64,000 nucleotides of DNA. It comes from Achromobacter denitrificans NBRC 15125 (GTDB lineage Bacteria; Pseudomonadota; Gammaproteobacteria; Burkholderiales; Burkholderiaceae_B). The DNA lies in assembly GCF_001571365.1 (NCBI RefSeq), contig NZ_BCTQ01000037.1, positions 1-64,000 of the forward strand, read 5' to 3'. A program made the position numbers and the translations under genes. The notes beneath the pieces were generated by a model. That model worked only from the letters and a program-made list of their open reading frames with translations. It searched no databases and had not been told where the DNA came from. Of the stretch, positions 1 through 8,573 are shown piece by piece. Position 1 is the stretch's first letter. Each line of letters begins with the position of its first letter.

Positions 1-200
1 GGGTTTAACCCCCGGCCCAATCACTGTGCATCGCATCAAGCGCCCACACTTATCGGTTGTTTAATTGTTAAAGAGCGGTACTGCCAAATTCTTTACTGCT
101 TAATCTTGCCTGCTGCCACTTGCTTCGCTTTCGCGTCGCCTGCCGTGTCAGCAGCAGAGAAACGAGATTATGAAGAAGTTTTTATCGTTTGTCAAGTCAG
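1..200 (-). promoter_or_regulatory. rRNA operon leader (boxA/boxC-like) upstream of an off-window 16S gene
   Basis: Read on the minus strand, 66-76 gives GCTCTTTAACA, essentially the boxA antitermination element of bacterial rRNA leaders (E. coli TGCTCTTTAACA). About 15 nt further on comes GTGTGGGCGC (41-50), like the boxC/leader string GTGTGGGCAC. The stretch is AT-rich compared with the rest of the window. In E. coli rrn operons this arrangement lies roughly 100-150 nt before mature 16S, so the 16S gene should begin just left of base 1. The antitermination elements are seen directly; the 16S gene itself is inferred. Confidence 0.75.
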
Positions 201-275
201 CATCGCTAGTTTCGCTCCGCCTTCTTGCCAGACCTTCTTCAAGATCCTGCTCTCTCTAGCAGCTATCGAAACATC

Positions 276-344
276 AGGGTAAACCCTAAGTTTTCGGCAA
301 CTGCCAAGCCCGAAACTATAACACAACTTTTGCAGATTATGCAA
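276..344 (-). promoter_or_regulatory. Proximal rRNA promoter with downstream palindrome
   Basis: On the minus strand a -35-like TTGCAT (339-344) and a -10 TATAGT (315-320) are separated by 18 nt and point toward the rRNA leader. Twenty-eight bases past the -10 box lies the palindrome AGGGTTTACCCT (276-287). The same palindrome sits at exactly the same distance from the next promoter at 500-528. The promoter call rests on the sequence match only. Confidence 0.55.
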
Positions 345-460
345 CCGGCTTCTGCCTGACTTGCACCCCATTCTGCAACCTGCGGCGCCGCGGATTCCGC
401 TTTGCCCGCACCCTGAACAACAGGGGTTGGTTACCACTTCAGGTGGCTGAATTAACAGTC

Positions 461-528
461 AGGGTAAACCCTGAATTCGTTTCACCAGCCAAGCCCAAGA
501 CTATAGCATATTGTTTCGGATGGCGCAA
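461..528 (-). promoter_or_regulatory. Distal rRNA promoter with downstream palindrome
   Basis: On the minus strand TTGCGC (523-528) and TATAGT (500-505) are separated by the optimal 17 nt. This is the best promoter match in the first kilobase. AGGGTTTACCCT follows at 461-472, with 28 nt from the -10 box as at the proximal promoter. The segment 461-505 also resembles 276-320 along most of its length, so the two promoters look like a tandem duplication. A third TATAGT at 617-622 has no convincing -35. Confidence 0.6.
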
Positions 529-707
529 CTGACTCCTGCCTAATTCGCGCTATCCATGCAATGAACGCTTGCCTGGCCCCGCGCTTCGAAAACTGCCCGA
601 ACCGCGAAGGAGCGAGACTATAGCACAACTTTTCGCGCCGTGTGCCCGGCGCGGAACGCCCCCCGCGCCGCCTGGCTGGCTCCTCTGGATAACCTCCTTT
701 AGATAGC

Positions 708-805
708 CTGCGGGATCGCTCCTCCGGATACCCTACTTACGCTCCCCCTCTGATAGCTTCTTATAGATAGCTCTCTATATATAGAACAGAATGACAGCGA
801 TCCCG
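708..805 (+). promoter_or_regulatory. Inverted repeat upstream of rng
   Basis: CGGGATCGCT (711-720) and AGCGATCCCG (796-805) are perfect 10-base inverted repeats enclosing about 75 nt. The loop is rich in short GATAGC and TATA strings. The repeat lies just before the candidate rng promoter at 808-835. It could be an operator or an mRNA structure if transcription starts further upstream. No gene is seen in 661-875. Confidence 0.35.
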
Positions 806-807
806 GC

Positions 808-835
808 TTGCCTACGGAATGGGTACGTTTACTAT
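808..835 (+). promoter_or_regulatory. Candidate rng promoter
   Basis: TTGCCT (808-813) and TACTAT (830-835) are spaced 16 nt apart, which would start transcription near 842 and leave a leader of about 30 nt before the rng start codon. It is only a consensus match; no other good candidate lies close to the gene. Confidence 0.35.
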
Positions 836-875
836 TCGCCTGGTACGCCGCACCTAAATTGGAGACGAGCACCCT

Positions 876-2357
876 ATGCCCCCCGCCATCGCCATGAGCG
901 AAGATATCCTGATCAATGTCACGCCCTTCGAGACCCGCGTTGCGCTGGTAGAACAAGGGTCGGTACAGGAACTGCACGTGGAGCGCAGTATCCAGCGTGG
1001 CCATGTGGGCAACATCTACCTGGGGCGGGTGGTCCGCGTGCTGCCCGGCATGCAGAGCGCCTTCATCGATATCGGGCTGGAGCGCGCCGCCTTCATCCAC
1101 ATCGCTGACCTGCGGGAGAACCGAGGCGAAAGAAGCCAGGGACTCACGCCCACGCCGATCGAGAAGCTACTTTTCGAGGGACAGACCATCATGGTCCAGG
1201 TGGTCAAGGATCCCCTGGGCACCAAGGGCGCCCGGCTGTCGACGCAGATCAGCATGGCCGGGCGGATGCTGGTCTATCTGCCCCATGACCCGCACATCGG
1301 CATTTCGCAGAAGATCGACACCGAATCCGAACGCATCCAGCTGCGCGAGCGGCTGCAGGCCCTGATGCCCGCCGAGGAAAAAGGCGGCTTCATCGTCCGC
1401 ACCCAGGCCGAAGGCGCGAACGACGAGGAACTGACGGCGGACCTGGAGTATCTGCGCAAGCTCTGGACCAGCGTGCAGGCGGCCGCGCGCACCCAGCCCG
1501 CCCCCGCCCTCCTCCATCAGGACCTGACCCTGGCGCAGCGCGTGCTGCGCGACATGGTGGGCCCGGGCACCGGCGCCATCCTGGTGGACTCCCGCACCAC
1601 CAGCGCCGCCATGCTCGAATGGGCGCGCATCTATACGCCTTCGGTCGTGGACCGGATCCAGCACTACAGCGGCGAACGGCCGCTCTTCGACACGGCGAAC
1701 GTGGACGAGGAGATCTCGCGCGCCCTGTCGCGCCGGGTGGACCTGAAGTCGGGCGGCTATCTCATCATCGACCAGACCGAGGCGCTGACCACGGTCGACG
1801 TGAATACCGGCGGCTTCGTGGGCGGGCGCAACTTCGACGACACCATCTTCAAGACCAACCTGGAGGCGGCGCAGGCGATCGCCCGCCAGCTGCGCCTGCG
1901 CAACCTCGGCGGCATCGTCATCCTGGACTTCATCGACATGGAAGACCAGGAACACCGCGAGACCGTGCTGGCCGAGCTGAAGAAGGCGCTCTCGCGCGAC
2001 CGCACCCGCATGACGGTCAATGGTTTCACGCAACTGGGGTTGGTGGAAATGACGCGCAAGCGCACCCGCGATTCGCTGGCGCACCAGCTGTGCGAGCCCT
2101 GCCCCATGTGCGAGGCGCGCGGCAACGTGCGCACGCCGCGCACCGTGTGCTACGAGATCCTGCGCGAGATCCTGCGCGAGGCGCGGCAGTTCAATCCCAA
2201 GGAGTTCCGCATCCTGGCATCGCAGGAGGTGGTGGACCTGTTCCTGGAAGAAGAGAGCCAGCACCTGGCCATGCTGGGCGACTTCGTCGGCAAGCGGGTG
2301 TCGCTGGAGGTGGAAGGCCGCTATTCGCAGGAGCAGTACGACATCATTCTCGTCTAG
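876..2357 (+). CDS. rng: Ribonuclease G
   Basis: Endoribonuclease of the RNase E/G family that matures the 5' end of 16S rRNA and degrades some mRNAs in the cytoplasm. The 493-residue protein has the usual RNase G length. It opens with the ILINVTPFETRVA block of the family and continues with an S1 RNA-binding region (about residues 35-125). The catalytic aspartates lie in TVDVNTGGF and ILDFIDM, and CPMC near residue 410 matches the zinc-link cysteines of RNase E. The start at 876 has GGAGA ten bases upstream; an internal ATG at 894 fits E. coli RNase G slightly better. Its place beside an rRNA promoter region suits its substrate but is probably coincidence. Confidence 0.95.
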   Translation: MPPAIAMSEDILINVTPFETRVALVEQGSVQELHVERSIQRGHVGNIYLGRVVRVLPGMQSAFIDIGLERAAFIHIADLRENRGERSQGLTPTPIEKLLFEGQTIMVQVVKDPLGTKGARLSTQISMAGRMLVYLPHDPHIGISQKIDTESERIQLRERLQALMPAEEKGGFIVRTQAEGANDEELTADLEYLRKLWTSVQAAARTQPAPALLHQDLTLAQRVLRDMVGPGTGAILVDSRTTSAAMLEWARIYTPSVVDRIQHYSGERPLFDTANVDEEISRALSRRVDLKSGGYLIIDQTEALTTVDVNTGGFVGGRNFDDTIFKTNLEAAQAIARQLRLRNLGGIVILDFIDMEDQEHRETVLAELKKALSRDRTRMTVNGFTQLGLVEMTRKRTRDSLAHQLCEPCPMCEARGNVRTPRTVCYEILREILREARQFNPKEFRILASQEVVDLFLEEESQHLAMLGDFVGKRVSLEVEGRYSQEQYDIILV

Positions 2358-2359
2358 GG

Positions 2360-2394
2360 CCTGTTAACGCTGAAAGGCCTAGGCCCTTAACAGG
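2360..2394. terminator. Inverted repeat after rng
   Basis: CCTGTTAA (2360-2367) is matched by TTAACAGG (2387-2394) with a 19-nt loop that itself contains overlapping palindromes (AGGCCT, GCCTAGGC). There is no T tract, so intrinsic termination is uncertain. It could instead protect the 3' end of the rng transcript. Confidence 0.3.
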
Positions 2395-2563
2395 TTAGCC
2401 ATGGAAATTCACGTCATTGTGTATGAATTGTGTGTCTTAACGATTCGTTTGCAATGAAGTTTGAAACCAATGGCGACAATCAGGACGAGCCGATAAGCTG
2501 CGGGCGCTTTTGCGGGGCCATCCCTGCAAGGCGCCCATTCTTTTGCTTTCGGAGGTCCAATCG

Positions 2564-3265
2564 ATGAAGTCCCTATTCCGTCCGTTCCTGGTGCTGGCCG
2601 CAGCGCTGCCGCTTTTGTTGGCCGCCTGCGGCGACAAGGAGCCTGAACAGCGTGCCGCGTTCACGCAGTTCCTGCAGACCCGCATCGTGGACAAGCCCGG
2701 CGTGCGCGTGCCGAAATTGACGGACGAGGAAAAGAAGTCCTTCGGCGACTACGCCGCCCACTACGCCGTCATCACCGATTTCAACGCCGGCATGGATGCC
2801 TCGGTGAAGCCGCTGTCCGGCATCATGCAGAAGGGCGCGGTGCGCTCGCTGAACGACATCGTGACGCGTCGCGACGACTTCAAGGCGGTGCAGGCCTCGC
2901 TCAACGAGATGGGCACGGCGCTGCAGGCGCAGCAGGCCAAGGCCGATGCCGCGCATGCGCAGCTCAAGCAGCCCGAAGACCTGAAGGCCGTGTACGACAA
3001 GGCCTACGAGAAAACGGTCAGCCTCCCGGCCGACACTTTCCGCGACACGCTGCCGCAGCTGAACGCGACGTTCGACGCCAGCCTGAAGATCGCCGACTAC
3101 GTGGCCGCGCACGCCTCGCAGATCGAAATGTCCGGCGCCATCGTCAAGGTGAAGGATCCGGCGGTGCAGGCTGAACTGAACCAGCTGCTGCAGGACCTGA
3201 ACACGCAGGCGAAGAACGTGCAGCAGGCGCACACGCGCATGCAAGCGGTGATGATGGGCCGCTGA
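2564..3265 (+). CDS. DUF3053 family lipoprotein
   Basis: Predicted lipoprotein of 233 residues resembling the DUF3053/YiaF family, whose function is not known. The start at 2564 is chosen because GGAGG ends eight bases upstream and because it gives a clean type II signal peptide: a short basic start, a hydrophobic run, then the lipobox LAAC with the acylated Cys at residue 22. The +2 residue is Gly, so sorting to the outer membrane is possible. The mature part is hydrophilic and helical, with many Ala, Gln and Lys residues. It is a single gene with about 200 bp on its 5' side. Confidence 0.8.
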   Translation: MKSLFRPFLVLAAALPLLLAACGDKEPEQRAAFTQFLQTRIVDKPGVRVPKLTDEEKKSFGDYAAHYAVITDFNAGMDASVKPLSGIMQKGAVRSLNDIVTRRDDFKAVQASLNEMGTALQAQQAKADAAHAQLKQPEDLKAVYDKAYEKTVSLPADTFRDTLPQLNATFDASLKIADYVAAHASQIEMSGAIVKVKDPAVQAELNQLLQDLNTQAKNVQQAHTRMQAVMMGR

Positions 3266-3744
3266 ACGGCCCCAGCCTCGTTGCCGTCATGCGGGACGCG
3301 CAAGCCGGCGATCGCTCGGCGATCGCCAGCGCCCGCTGGCGGCTGGCGTCGGCCATCAGCACCCGAACGCTTCGCCCCCGTAACGCGCCGCTCAGGATGC
3401 CGCGACCGCGGCGATGCGGAACGGAAACGCCCTGGCGCCGCGCGCCCGGTCGGCCTCGCGGTGCGCGCCGATCGACCATGCCGGCCCCGCCCCGCCGGTC
3501 TGCGAGAGCAGACGACGCATGGAACCCGCGGAGAAACCGCAGCGCAAGGCCAAGGCCTGCCGCCGGGCCAGTTCTACTCCAACAGCTTGCGGCGTCGTGG
3601 AAATCCGATCCGATTGCAGCATGGCAGCCCCCTGGCAAATAGCTCTTCATGGGCGAAGAGTCTGTGCGGATTAATCTACCTCAGTCACCAGCGCTTGCGC
3701 GTGAAATGATGCGTAACGTATCGCGAACAAAAGGAAATAGTGGC
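3266..3744. other. Intergenic stretch, no secure gene
   Basis: 479 bp between the lipoprotein gene and the convergent antiporter gene. It contains GC-rich sequence with open frames on both strands that look like chance, apart from one small leftward frame with a good ribosome site (3392-3622, listed separately). I see no tRNA, IS element or clear terminator here. 3650-3740 is relatively AT-rich and could hold a promoter. Confidence 0.5.
3392..3622 (-). CDS. Possible small protein, unknown
   Basis: A 76-residue leftward frame whose ATG is preceded by AGGGGG at a good distance. The peptide is Arg- and Ala-rich with no membrane segment or motif that I recognise. The flanking AT-rich stretch on its 5' side could carry a promoter. 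It may be a relic or a chance frame in GC-rich DNA; the ribosome site is the only positive evidence. Confidence 0.25.
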   Translation of the reverse strand: MLQSDRISTTPQAVGVELARRQALALRCGFSAGSMRRLLSQTGGAGPAWSIGAHREADRARGARAFPFRIAAVAAS

Positions 3745-5550
3745 TCAGGCCGACGGACTGGCCGCCGGTTCGCCCGCCTCGCGGTCGGGTTTGTCGTTCC
3801 TGCCGTCGGCCGGACTGCTCATGTTGCCGTACAGCAGCGACCGGCCGGCGAACAGCCCGCCCGCCACTTCCAGCTCGAAACGGTCGGTGTCGCGCTTGCG
3901 CACGTCCTGCACCACTTCGGCGGCTTCGTCCGCCGGCACCCCGATCACGCGTAGGGCGCCCTCGCCGAAGGCCAAGGCCGATTCCAGGGTTTCGCGGACC
4001 TGGTAGTCCACGCCCTCCTTGGCCAGCGCCAGAGAGTGGATGCGGTCATAGGCGCGCACCGCCACGCGGACCAGGGGGAATTCCGCCTTGACCAGCTTGA
4101 CCATATGGTTGACCGAGACCGGATTGTCGATGCAGATCAGGATGATGCAGGCATGCTCCGCCCCGGCGGTGCGCAGCATATCCACCCGGGTGCCGTCGCC
4201 GTAATAGACCTTGACGCCCCATTTGGCGGCGGCCCGGATGGCATCGGTATCCGTATCCAGGATGGAGACTTTCAGGTCGCGCGCCAGCATCGCCTGGGTC
4301 ACGATCTGGCCGAAGCGGCCGAAACCCACGATCAGCACGCAGCCGTCCAGGTCCTTGGCCACGTCCACGCCCTCCATGGACGGCGCGGGCTTGGGCAGCA
4401 GCCAGCGCAGCGCCAGCACGCACAACGGGGTGAACGCCATCGAAATGATCACGACGGCGGTCAGCACCGCGGCGGTGTGCGCATCGAAAATGCCGGCGGC
4501 GGCGGCCGCCCCGTAGAGCACGAAGGCGAATTCGCCGCCCTGCGCCAGCAGCGCAGCGCGCGTGGTGGCCTCGGCGTGCGTGGCGCGCAATATCCGCGCC
4601 ACCGCGTACACGCCGGCCGATTTCACCAGCATGAAGACGACGACCGCCGCCAGGATGAGCGGCCATTCGCGGACCACGGCCGACAGATCCAGCGACATGC
4701 CCACGCCCAGGAAGAACAGGCCCAGCAGGATGCCGCGAAACGGCTCGACCTCGGCTTCGAGCTGGTGGCGGAAGGTGGATTCGGACAGCAGCACGCCGGC
4801 CAGGAACGCCCCCATGGCCATGGACAGGCCGCCCAGCTCCATCAACAGCGCGGCCCCCAGCACCACCAGCAGCGCCGCCGCGGTCATGACTTCGCGCGCG
4901 TGCGCGGCCGCGAGCAGGCGGAACAACGGATTGAGCAGCCAGCGGCCCGCCGCCAGCAGCGCCAGGATGCATCCGATCGCGATGGCCGCCTGCAGCCACG
5001 GATCGCCGTGCTCGGCGCCGCCCGCCGGCGCCAGCAGGCTGGCCAGGGCCAGCAGCGGCACGATGGCCAGGTCTTCGAGCAGGAGGATGGAAACGATGCG
5101 CTGGCCCTGCGCGCTGGCGGTCTCGCCCCGTTCGGCCAGTATCTGCATGACGATGGCGGTGGAGGACAGCACGAACCCCATCGCCGCCATGAAGGCCGCC
5201 GGGCCGGACAGGCCCGCCAGCAGGCCCACGCCCGTGAGCAGCGCGCCGCAGGCGAGCACCTGGGCCACGCCCAGGCCGAAGATCTCGCCCCGCAGCTTCC
5301 ACAGCCGGGAGGGCTGCATTTCCAGGCCGATGATGAACAGGAACATCACGACGCCGAGTTCGGCGACGTGCAGGATCGATCTGGGATCGGAGAACAGCCC
5401 CATGCCGAACGGGCCGATGGCCAGGCCGGCCGCCAGGTAGCCCAGGACGGATCCCAGCCCCAGGCGCTTGAACAGGGGAACCGCGACGACGGCGGCTCCC
5501 AGCAGGACGACGACGTTGACGAGCTGGTTGCCATCGGAAGGCAGGGACAT
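3745..5550 (-). CDS. Kef-type K+/H+ antiporter (CPA2 family)
   Basis: Monovalent cation:proton antiporter of the inner membrane, 601 residues, the same size as KefB/KefC. The N-terminal two thirds has about 12 membrane segments, including GLGSVLGYLAAGLAIGP near residue 35 and the QGGEFAFVLY segment in the pore region. The C-terminal third is a TrkA-N/RCK domain with the nucleotide-binding turn VGFGRFGQ. In E. coli such proteins release K+ in response to electrophile-glutathione adducts. No KefF/KefG-like ancillary gene lies beside it. The start at 5550 has AGGAG seven bases upstream; a longer open frame to 5628 has no such site. Confidence 0.88.
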   Translation of the reverse strand: MSLPSDGNQLVNVVVLLGAAVVAVPLFKRLGLGSVLGYLAAGLAIGPFGMGLFSDPRSILHVAELGVVMFLFIIGLEMQPSRLWKLRGEIFGLGVAQVLACGALLTGVGLLAGLSGPAAFMAAMGFVLSSTAIVMQILAERGETASAQGQRIVSILLLEDLAIVPLLALASLLAPAGGAEHGDPWLQAAIAIGCILALLAAGRWLLNPLFRLLAAAHAREVMTAAALLVVLGAALLMELGGLSMAMGAFLAGVLLSESTFRHQLEAEVEPFRGILLGLFFLGVGMSLDLSAVVREWPLILAAVVVFMLVKSAGVYAVARILRATHAEATTRAALLAQGGEFAFVLYGAAAAAGIFDAHTAAVLTAVVIISMAFTPLCVLALRWLLPKPAPSMEGVDVAKDLDGCVLIVGFGRFGQIVTQAMLARDLKVSILDTDTDAIRAAAKWGVKVYYGDGTRVDMLRTAGAEHACIILICIDNPVSVNHMVKLVKAEFPLVRVAVRAYDRIHSLALAKEGVDYQVRETLESALAFGEGALRVIGVPADEAAEVVQDVRKRDTDRFELEVAGGLFAGRSLLYGNMSSPADGRNDKPDREAGEPAASPSA

Positions 5551-5710
5551 GGGGCGCTCCTGGATGCACGGCGGCCCGCGGCGCCCCGGAGCGGACGGGA
5601 CGGCGCCCGCGGGCCGGCCTTCGTGCATTTTCCGTCAATCCGGCGGATTGGCAATCCGGAAATGCGACAGGAGGAAAACGCGCCCGGCGGCGGCCGGGCG
5701 CGAGGCGGGA

Positions 5711-7495
5711 TCAGTCCTCGCGGAACTGCATCTTGTAGAGCGAGGCGTACAGGCCGCCGGCGGCCAGCAGCTCGGCGTGGCCTCCGTGCTCGACGATCTT
5801 GCCGGCATCCAGCACGATGATGCGGTCGGCATTCTGCACCGTCGAGAGGCGGTGGGCGATGACCAGCGTGGTGCGGCCCTTCATCAGGCGTTCCAGCGAG
5901 GCCTGGACCTGGCGCTCGGACTCGTTGTCCAGCGCCGAGGTGGCTTCGTCCAGGATCAGGATGGGCGCGTTCTTGATCAGGGCGCGCGCGATCGCCAGGC
6001 GCTGGCGCTGGCCGCCCGAGAGGCGCGCGGCGTTCTCGCCCACGGGCGTGTTCATGCCCTGCGGCAGCCCGTCGACGAATTCCAGCAGGTTGGCGGCGGC
6101 CAGGGCGTCGCGCACCTTCTGTTCGCTGGACTTGCCCAGCGCGCCGTAGCCGACGTTGGCGGCGATGGTGTCGTCGAACAGCACCACGTCCTGGCTGACC
6201 AGCGACAGGTGCGAACGCAGGCTGCGCAGCGTCAGGTCGCCGATGGGCACGTCGTCCACCAGGATCTGCCCGCTATCGGCCAGCACGAAGCGCGGCAGCA
6301 TATTGACCAGCGTGGTCTTGCCGCTGCCGGACCGCCCCACCAGGGCCACGGTCTGGCCGGGCTCGACGACGAACGACACGTCGTTGACGGTGTCGCGGTC
6401 CGCGTCCGGGAAGCGGTGCGACACATTGCGGAACTCGACCTTGCCGCGCACGGGTTCGGGCAGTTCCCTGGTGCCGGTATCGCACTCGGGAACCTGGTCG
6501 ATCAGGGTGAACACGCTTTCCGCCGACACCAGCATCTTCTGCATGCGCGCGGCCACGTTGGTCAGGCGCTTGATCGGGTCGAAAATCTGGGCCAGGGCGG
6601 CCATGAACGAGGCGAAGCTGCCCACGGTGAGCGCGCCGCTGTTGGCCTGGCTCAGGGCCACGGCGATGACCGCGCCGACCGAGATCGAAATGCACACCTG
6701 AGTCAGCGGCGTGAGCGCGGCATCCGCCGTGGCGGTGCGCATGGCGAAGCGGCGCAGGCGCCGGCTGACGAAATCGAAGCGGCCGCGCTCGACCTCGTAG
6801 CCGTCGAACAGCTTGATGACGCGCTGGCCGTCGATGCCCTCGCCGACCACGCGGGTCAGTTCGGCGTTCATGTTGACGGTTTCGCGGTTGATGCGGCGCA
6901 GGCGCTGGATGAAGAAGCGGGAGATCAGCACCGAGACCGGCAGCATGATCAGGATGATCAGCGTCAGCACCCACGACATGTAGAGCAGCACGCAGATCAG
7001 GGCGATGACGACCAGGGTTTCGCGCACCAGCACCGTGATGACGTCGGTGGCATAGCCGGTGACGTTGCCCGCGTCGATGGTGAAGCGGTTGAGCAGGCGG
7101 CCGGTGTCGCCCTGCTTGAAGTCGGCGTCCGGCAGGCCCAGCAGGCGCTCGAACATGTCCCGGCGCATGCCCAGCAGCACGTTGTTGGCCACCCAGGCCA
7201 GCAGGTAATCGCTGAAGAAGTTGCAGATGCCGCGCAGCAGGATCAGCCCCACGACCGCCAGCGGCAGGGCCCAGACATAATAGGGTTTGGCCCCCGAAAA
7301 GCCGCCGTCCAGCAAAGGCTTCATAATGACGGCCAGGACGGGTTGGGTGGCGGCCGCCCCTGCCATCAGCAGAATGGCCAGCAACAAACCCTTCCAGTAG
7401 GAGCCCACGCGGCTGTAGATCCGCTTCCAGAGTTCAGCTTTGACGGGATGGGAACCCGCGGGCGCATGGCGTGCGGCAGAATTCAAAGGGATCAC
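5711..7495 (-). CDS. msbA: Lipid A export ABC transporter MsbA
   Basis: Inner-membrane ABC exporter that flips lipid A-core to the periplasmic leaflet. The 594-residue half-transporter has an N-terminal six-helix membrane domain (about residues 25-320) and a C-terminal ATPase. The ATPase shows Walker A GRSGSGKTT, the signature LSGGQRQR, Walker B ILILDEATSALD and the switch His in VIAHRLS. The start is GTG at 7495 with a weak ribosome site; no in-frame ATG precedes the first conserved residues. The divergent heptosyltransferase-like gene starts 94 bp away, fitting a lipopolysaccharide setting. Confidence 0.92.
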   Translation of the reverse strand: MIPLNSAARHAPAGSHPVKAELWKRIYSRVGSYWKGLLLAILLMAGAAATQPVLAVIMKPLLDGGFSGAKPYYVWALPLAVVGLILLRGICNFFSDYLLAWVANNVLLGMRRDMFERLLGLPDADFKQGDTGRLLNRFTIDAGNVTGYATDVITVLVRETLVVIALICVLLYMSWVLTLIILIMLPVSVLISRFFIQRLRRINRETVNMNAELTRVVGEGIDGQRVIKLFDGYEVERGRFDFVSRRLRRFAMRTATADAALTPLTQVCISISVGAVIAVALSQANSGALTVGSFASFMAALAQIFDPIKRLTNVAARMQKMLVSAESVFTLIDQVPECDTGTRELPEPVRGKVEFRNVSHRFPDADRDTVNDVSFVVEPGQTVALVGRSGSGKTTLVNMLPRFVLADSGQILVDDVPIGDLTLRSLRSHLSLVSQDVVLFDDTIAANVGYGALGKSSEQKVRDALAAANLLEFVDGLPQGMNTPVGENAARLSGGQRQRLAIARALIKNAPILILDEATSALDNESERQVQASLERLMKGRTTLVIAHRLSTVQNADRIIVLDAGKIVEHGGHAELLAAGGLYASLYKMQFRED

Positions 7496-7589
7496 TCGCT
7501 TTTATACAATTGTGCCGAGAATTGTACCGGCTGCGCGCCACGCGCCGCCCGGACCGCCCTCTTAGCCCTAACGCGCCCCGCGCCCATCC

Positions 7590-8561
7590 ATGTCCGATAT
7601 CAGTTGTTTGTACGTCCGGTTACCCAATTGGGTGGGCGATGTCTGCATGAGCCTGCCCAGCCTGCGCGCCCTGCAGGCCAGCGGCCTGCCCCTGGTGATC
7701 TGCGCCCGCCCCTGGGCCCGCGACCTGCTGGACGGCGTGGCCAAGCAGGATTTCATCCCGATGCGGGGCAAGGTCGGCCCGGACCGGGCCGCCGTCAGCG
7801 CCCACCGGCGCAGCCTGGGCGCCCTGGGGCGGCGGGCCCGCGGCCTGCTGCTGCCGGACTCCCTGTCCAGCGCGCTGGTGTTCCGGCTGGCCGGCCTGCC
7901 CTCGGCGGGCTACCGCGACGACGGCCGCAGCTTCCTCCTGCGCTGGCCGGTCTCCAAGCCCGACGACTCCCTGCACGCGGTGCAGTCCTGGCATTACCTC
8001 ACCCGCCAGGCCCTGACGCGCTGGGGCCTGCCCAGCGGCCCCGCCGAACCCGGGCCGACCCTGGACCTGCCCCTGACCGCCGCCCACCAGGGCGCGGCCG
8101 AGCAGGCCCTGGAGGCCGCCGGGCTGGCCAGCGGGCGCTTCGTCCTGATCGCGCCGACGGCCACCGGCCTGCACAAGGGCAAGATCAAGGTCTGGCCAGG
8201 ATTCGATACACTTACCCGCGCCCTCCAGGCCCAGGGCCATACCGTGGTAATGTGCCCCCCTCCGGCCGAAACCGAGGAGGCCCGGCGCAATGCGCCGACG
8301 GCGCTGCTGCTGCCTCCTCTGTCGCTGGGCGCCTTCGCGGCGCTGACGGCCAGAGCGGCGTTGGTTATTTGCAACGATTCCGGCGTGTCTCACGTCGCCG
8401 CGGCGGCAGCCGCCAGGGAACTCACCCTGTTTGGCGTCACCCGTCCCGGACGGACCGGCCCCTGGTCGCCCCGGGCGGTGTGCGTCGGCTCGGAGAACGC
8501 CTGGCCATCGGTCGAGGAAGTCGTCCAGCAGGCCATGATCCTGCTGGACGAGACGCAGTAA
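7590..8561 (+). CDS. Glycosyltransferase family 9 (heptosyltransferase-like)
   Basis: A 323-residue cytoplasmic glycosyltransferase of the ADP-heptose:LPS heptosyltransferase family. The N-terminal LPNWVGDVCMSLPSL is the acceptor-side motif of GT9 enzymes, and CNDSGVSHVAAA near residue 265 is the donor-binding loop. The central region LIAPTATGLHKGKIKVWP is also typical. The exact member (WaaF, WaaC or another) cannot be fixed by eye; the N-terminal motif is closest to WaaF. It is followed after 12 bp by an envelope gene on the same strand. Confidence 0.85.
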   Translation: MSDISCLYVRLPNWVGDVCMSLPSLRALQASGLPLVICARPWARDLLDGVAKQDFIPMRGKVGPDRAAVSAHRRSLGALGRRARGLLLPDSLSSALVFRLAGLPSAGYRDDGRSFLLRWPVSKPDDSLHAVQSWHYLTRQALTRWGLPSGPAEPGPTLDLPLTAAHQGAAEQALEAAGLASGRFVLIAPTATGLHKGKIKVWPGFDTLTRALQAQGHTVVMCPPPAETEEARRNAPTALLLPPLSLGAFAALTARAALVICNDSGVSHVAAAAAARELTLFGVTRPGRTGPWSPRAVCVGSENAWPSVEEVVQQAMILLDETQ

Positions 8562-8573
8562 TCAGGACTTGAA

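Noticed and set aside
1167-2264. 365-codon frame opposite rng
   Set aside because: Shadow of a clear rng gene with biased composition only.
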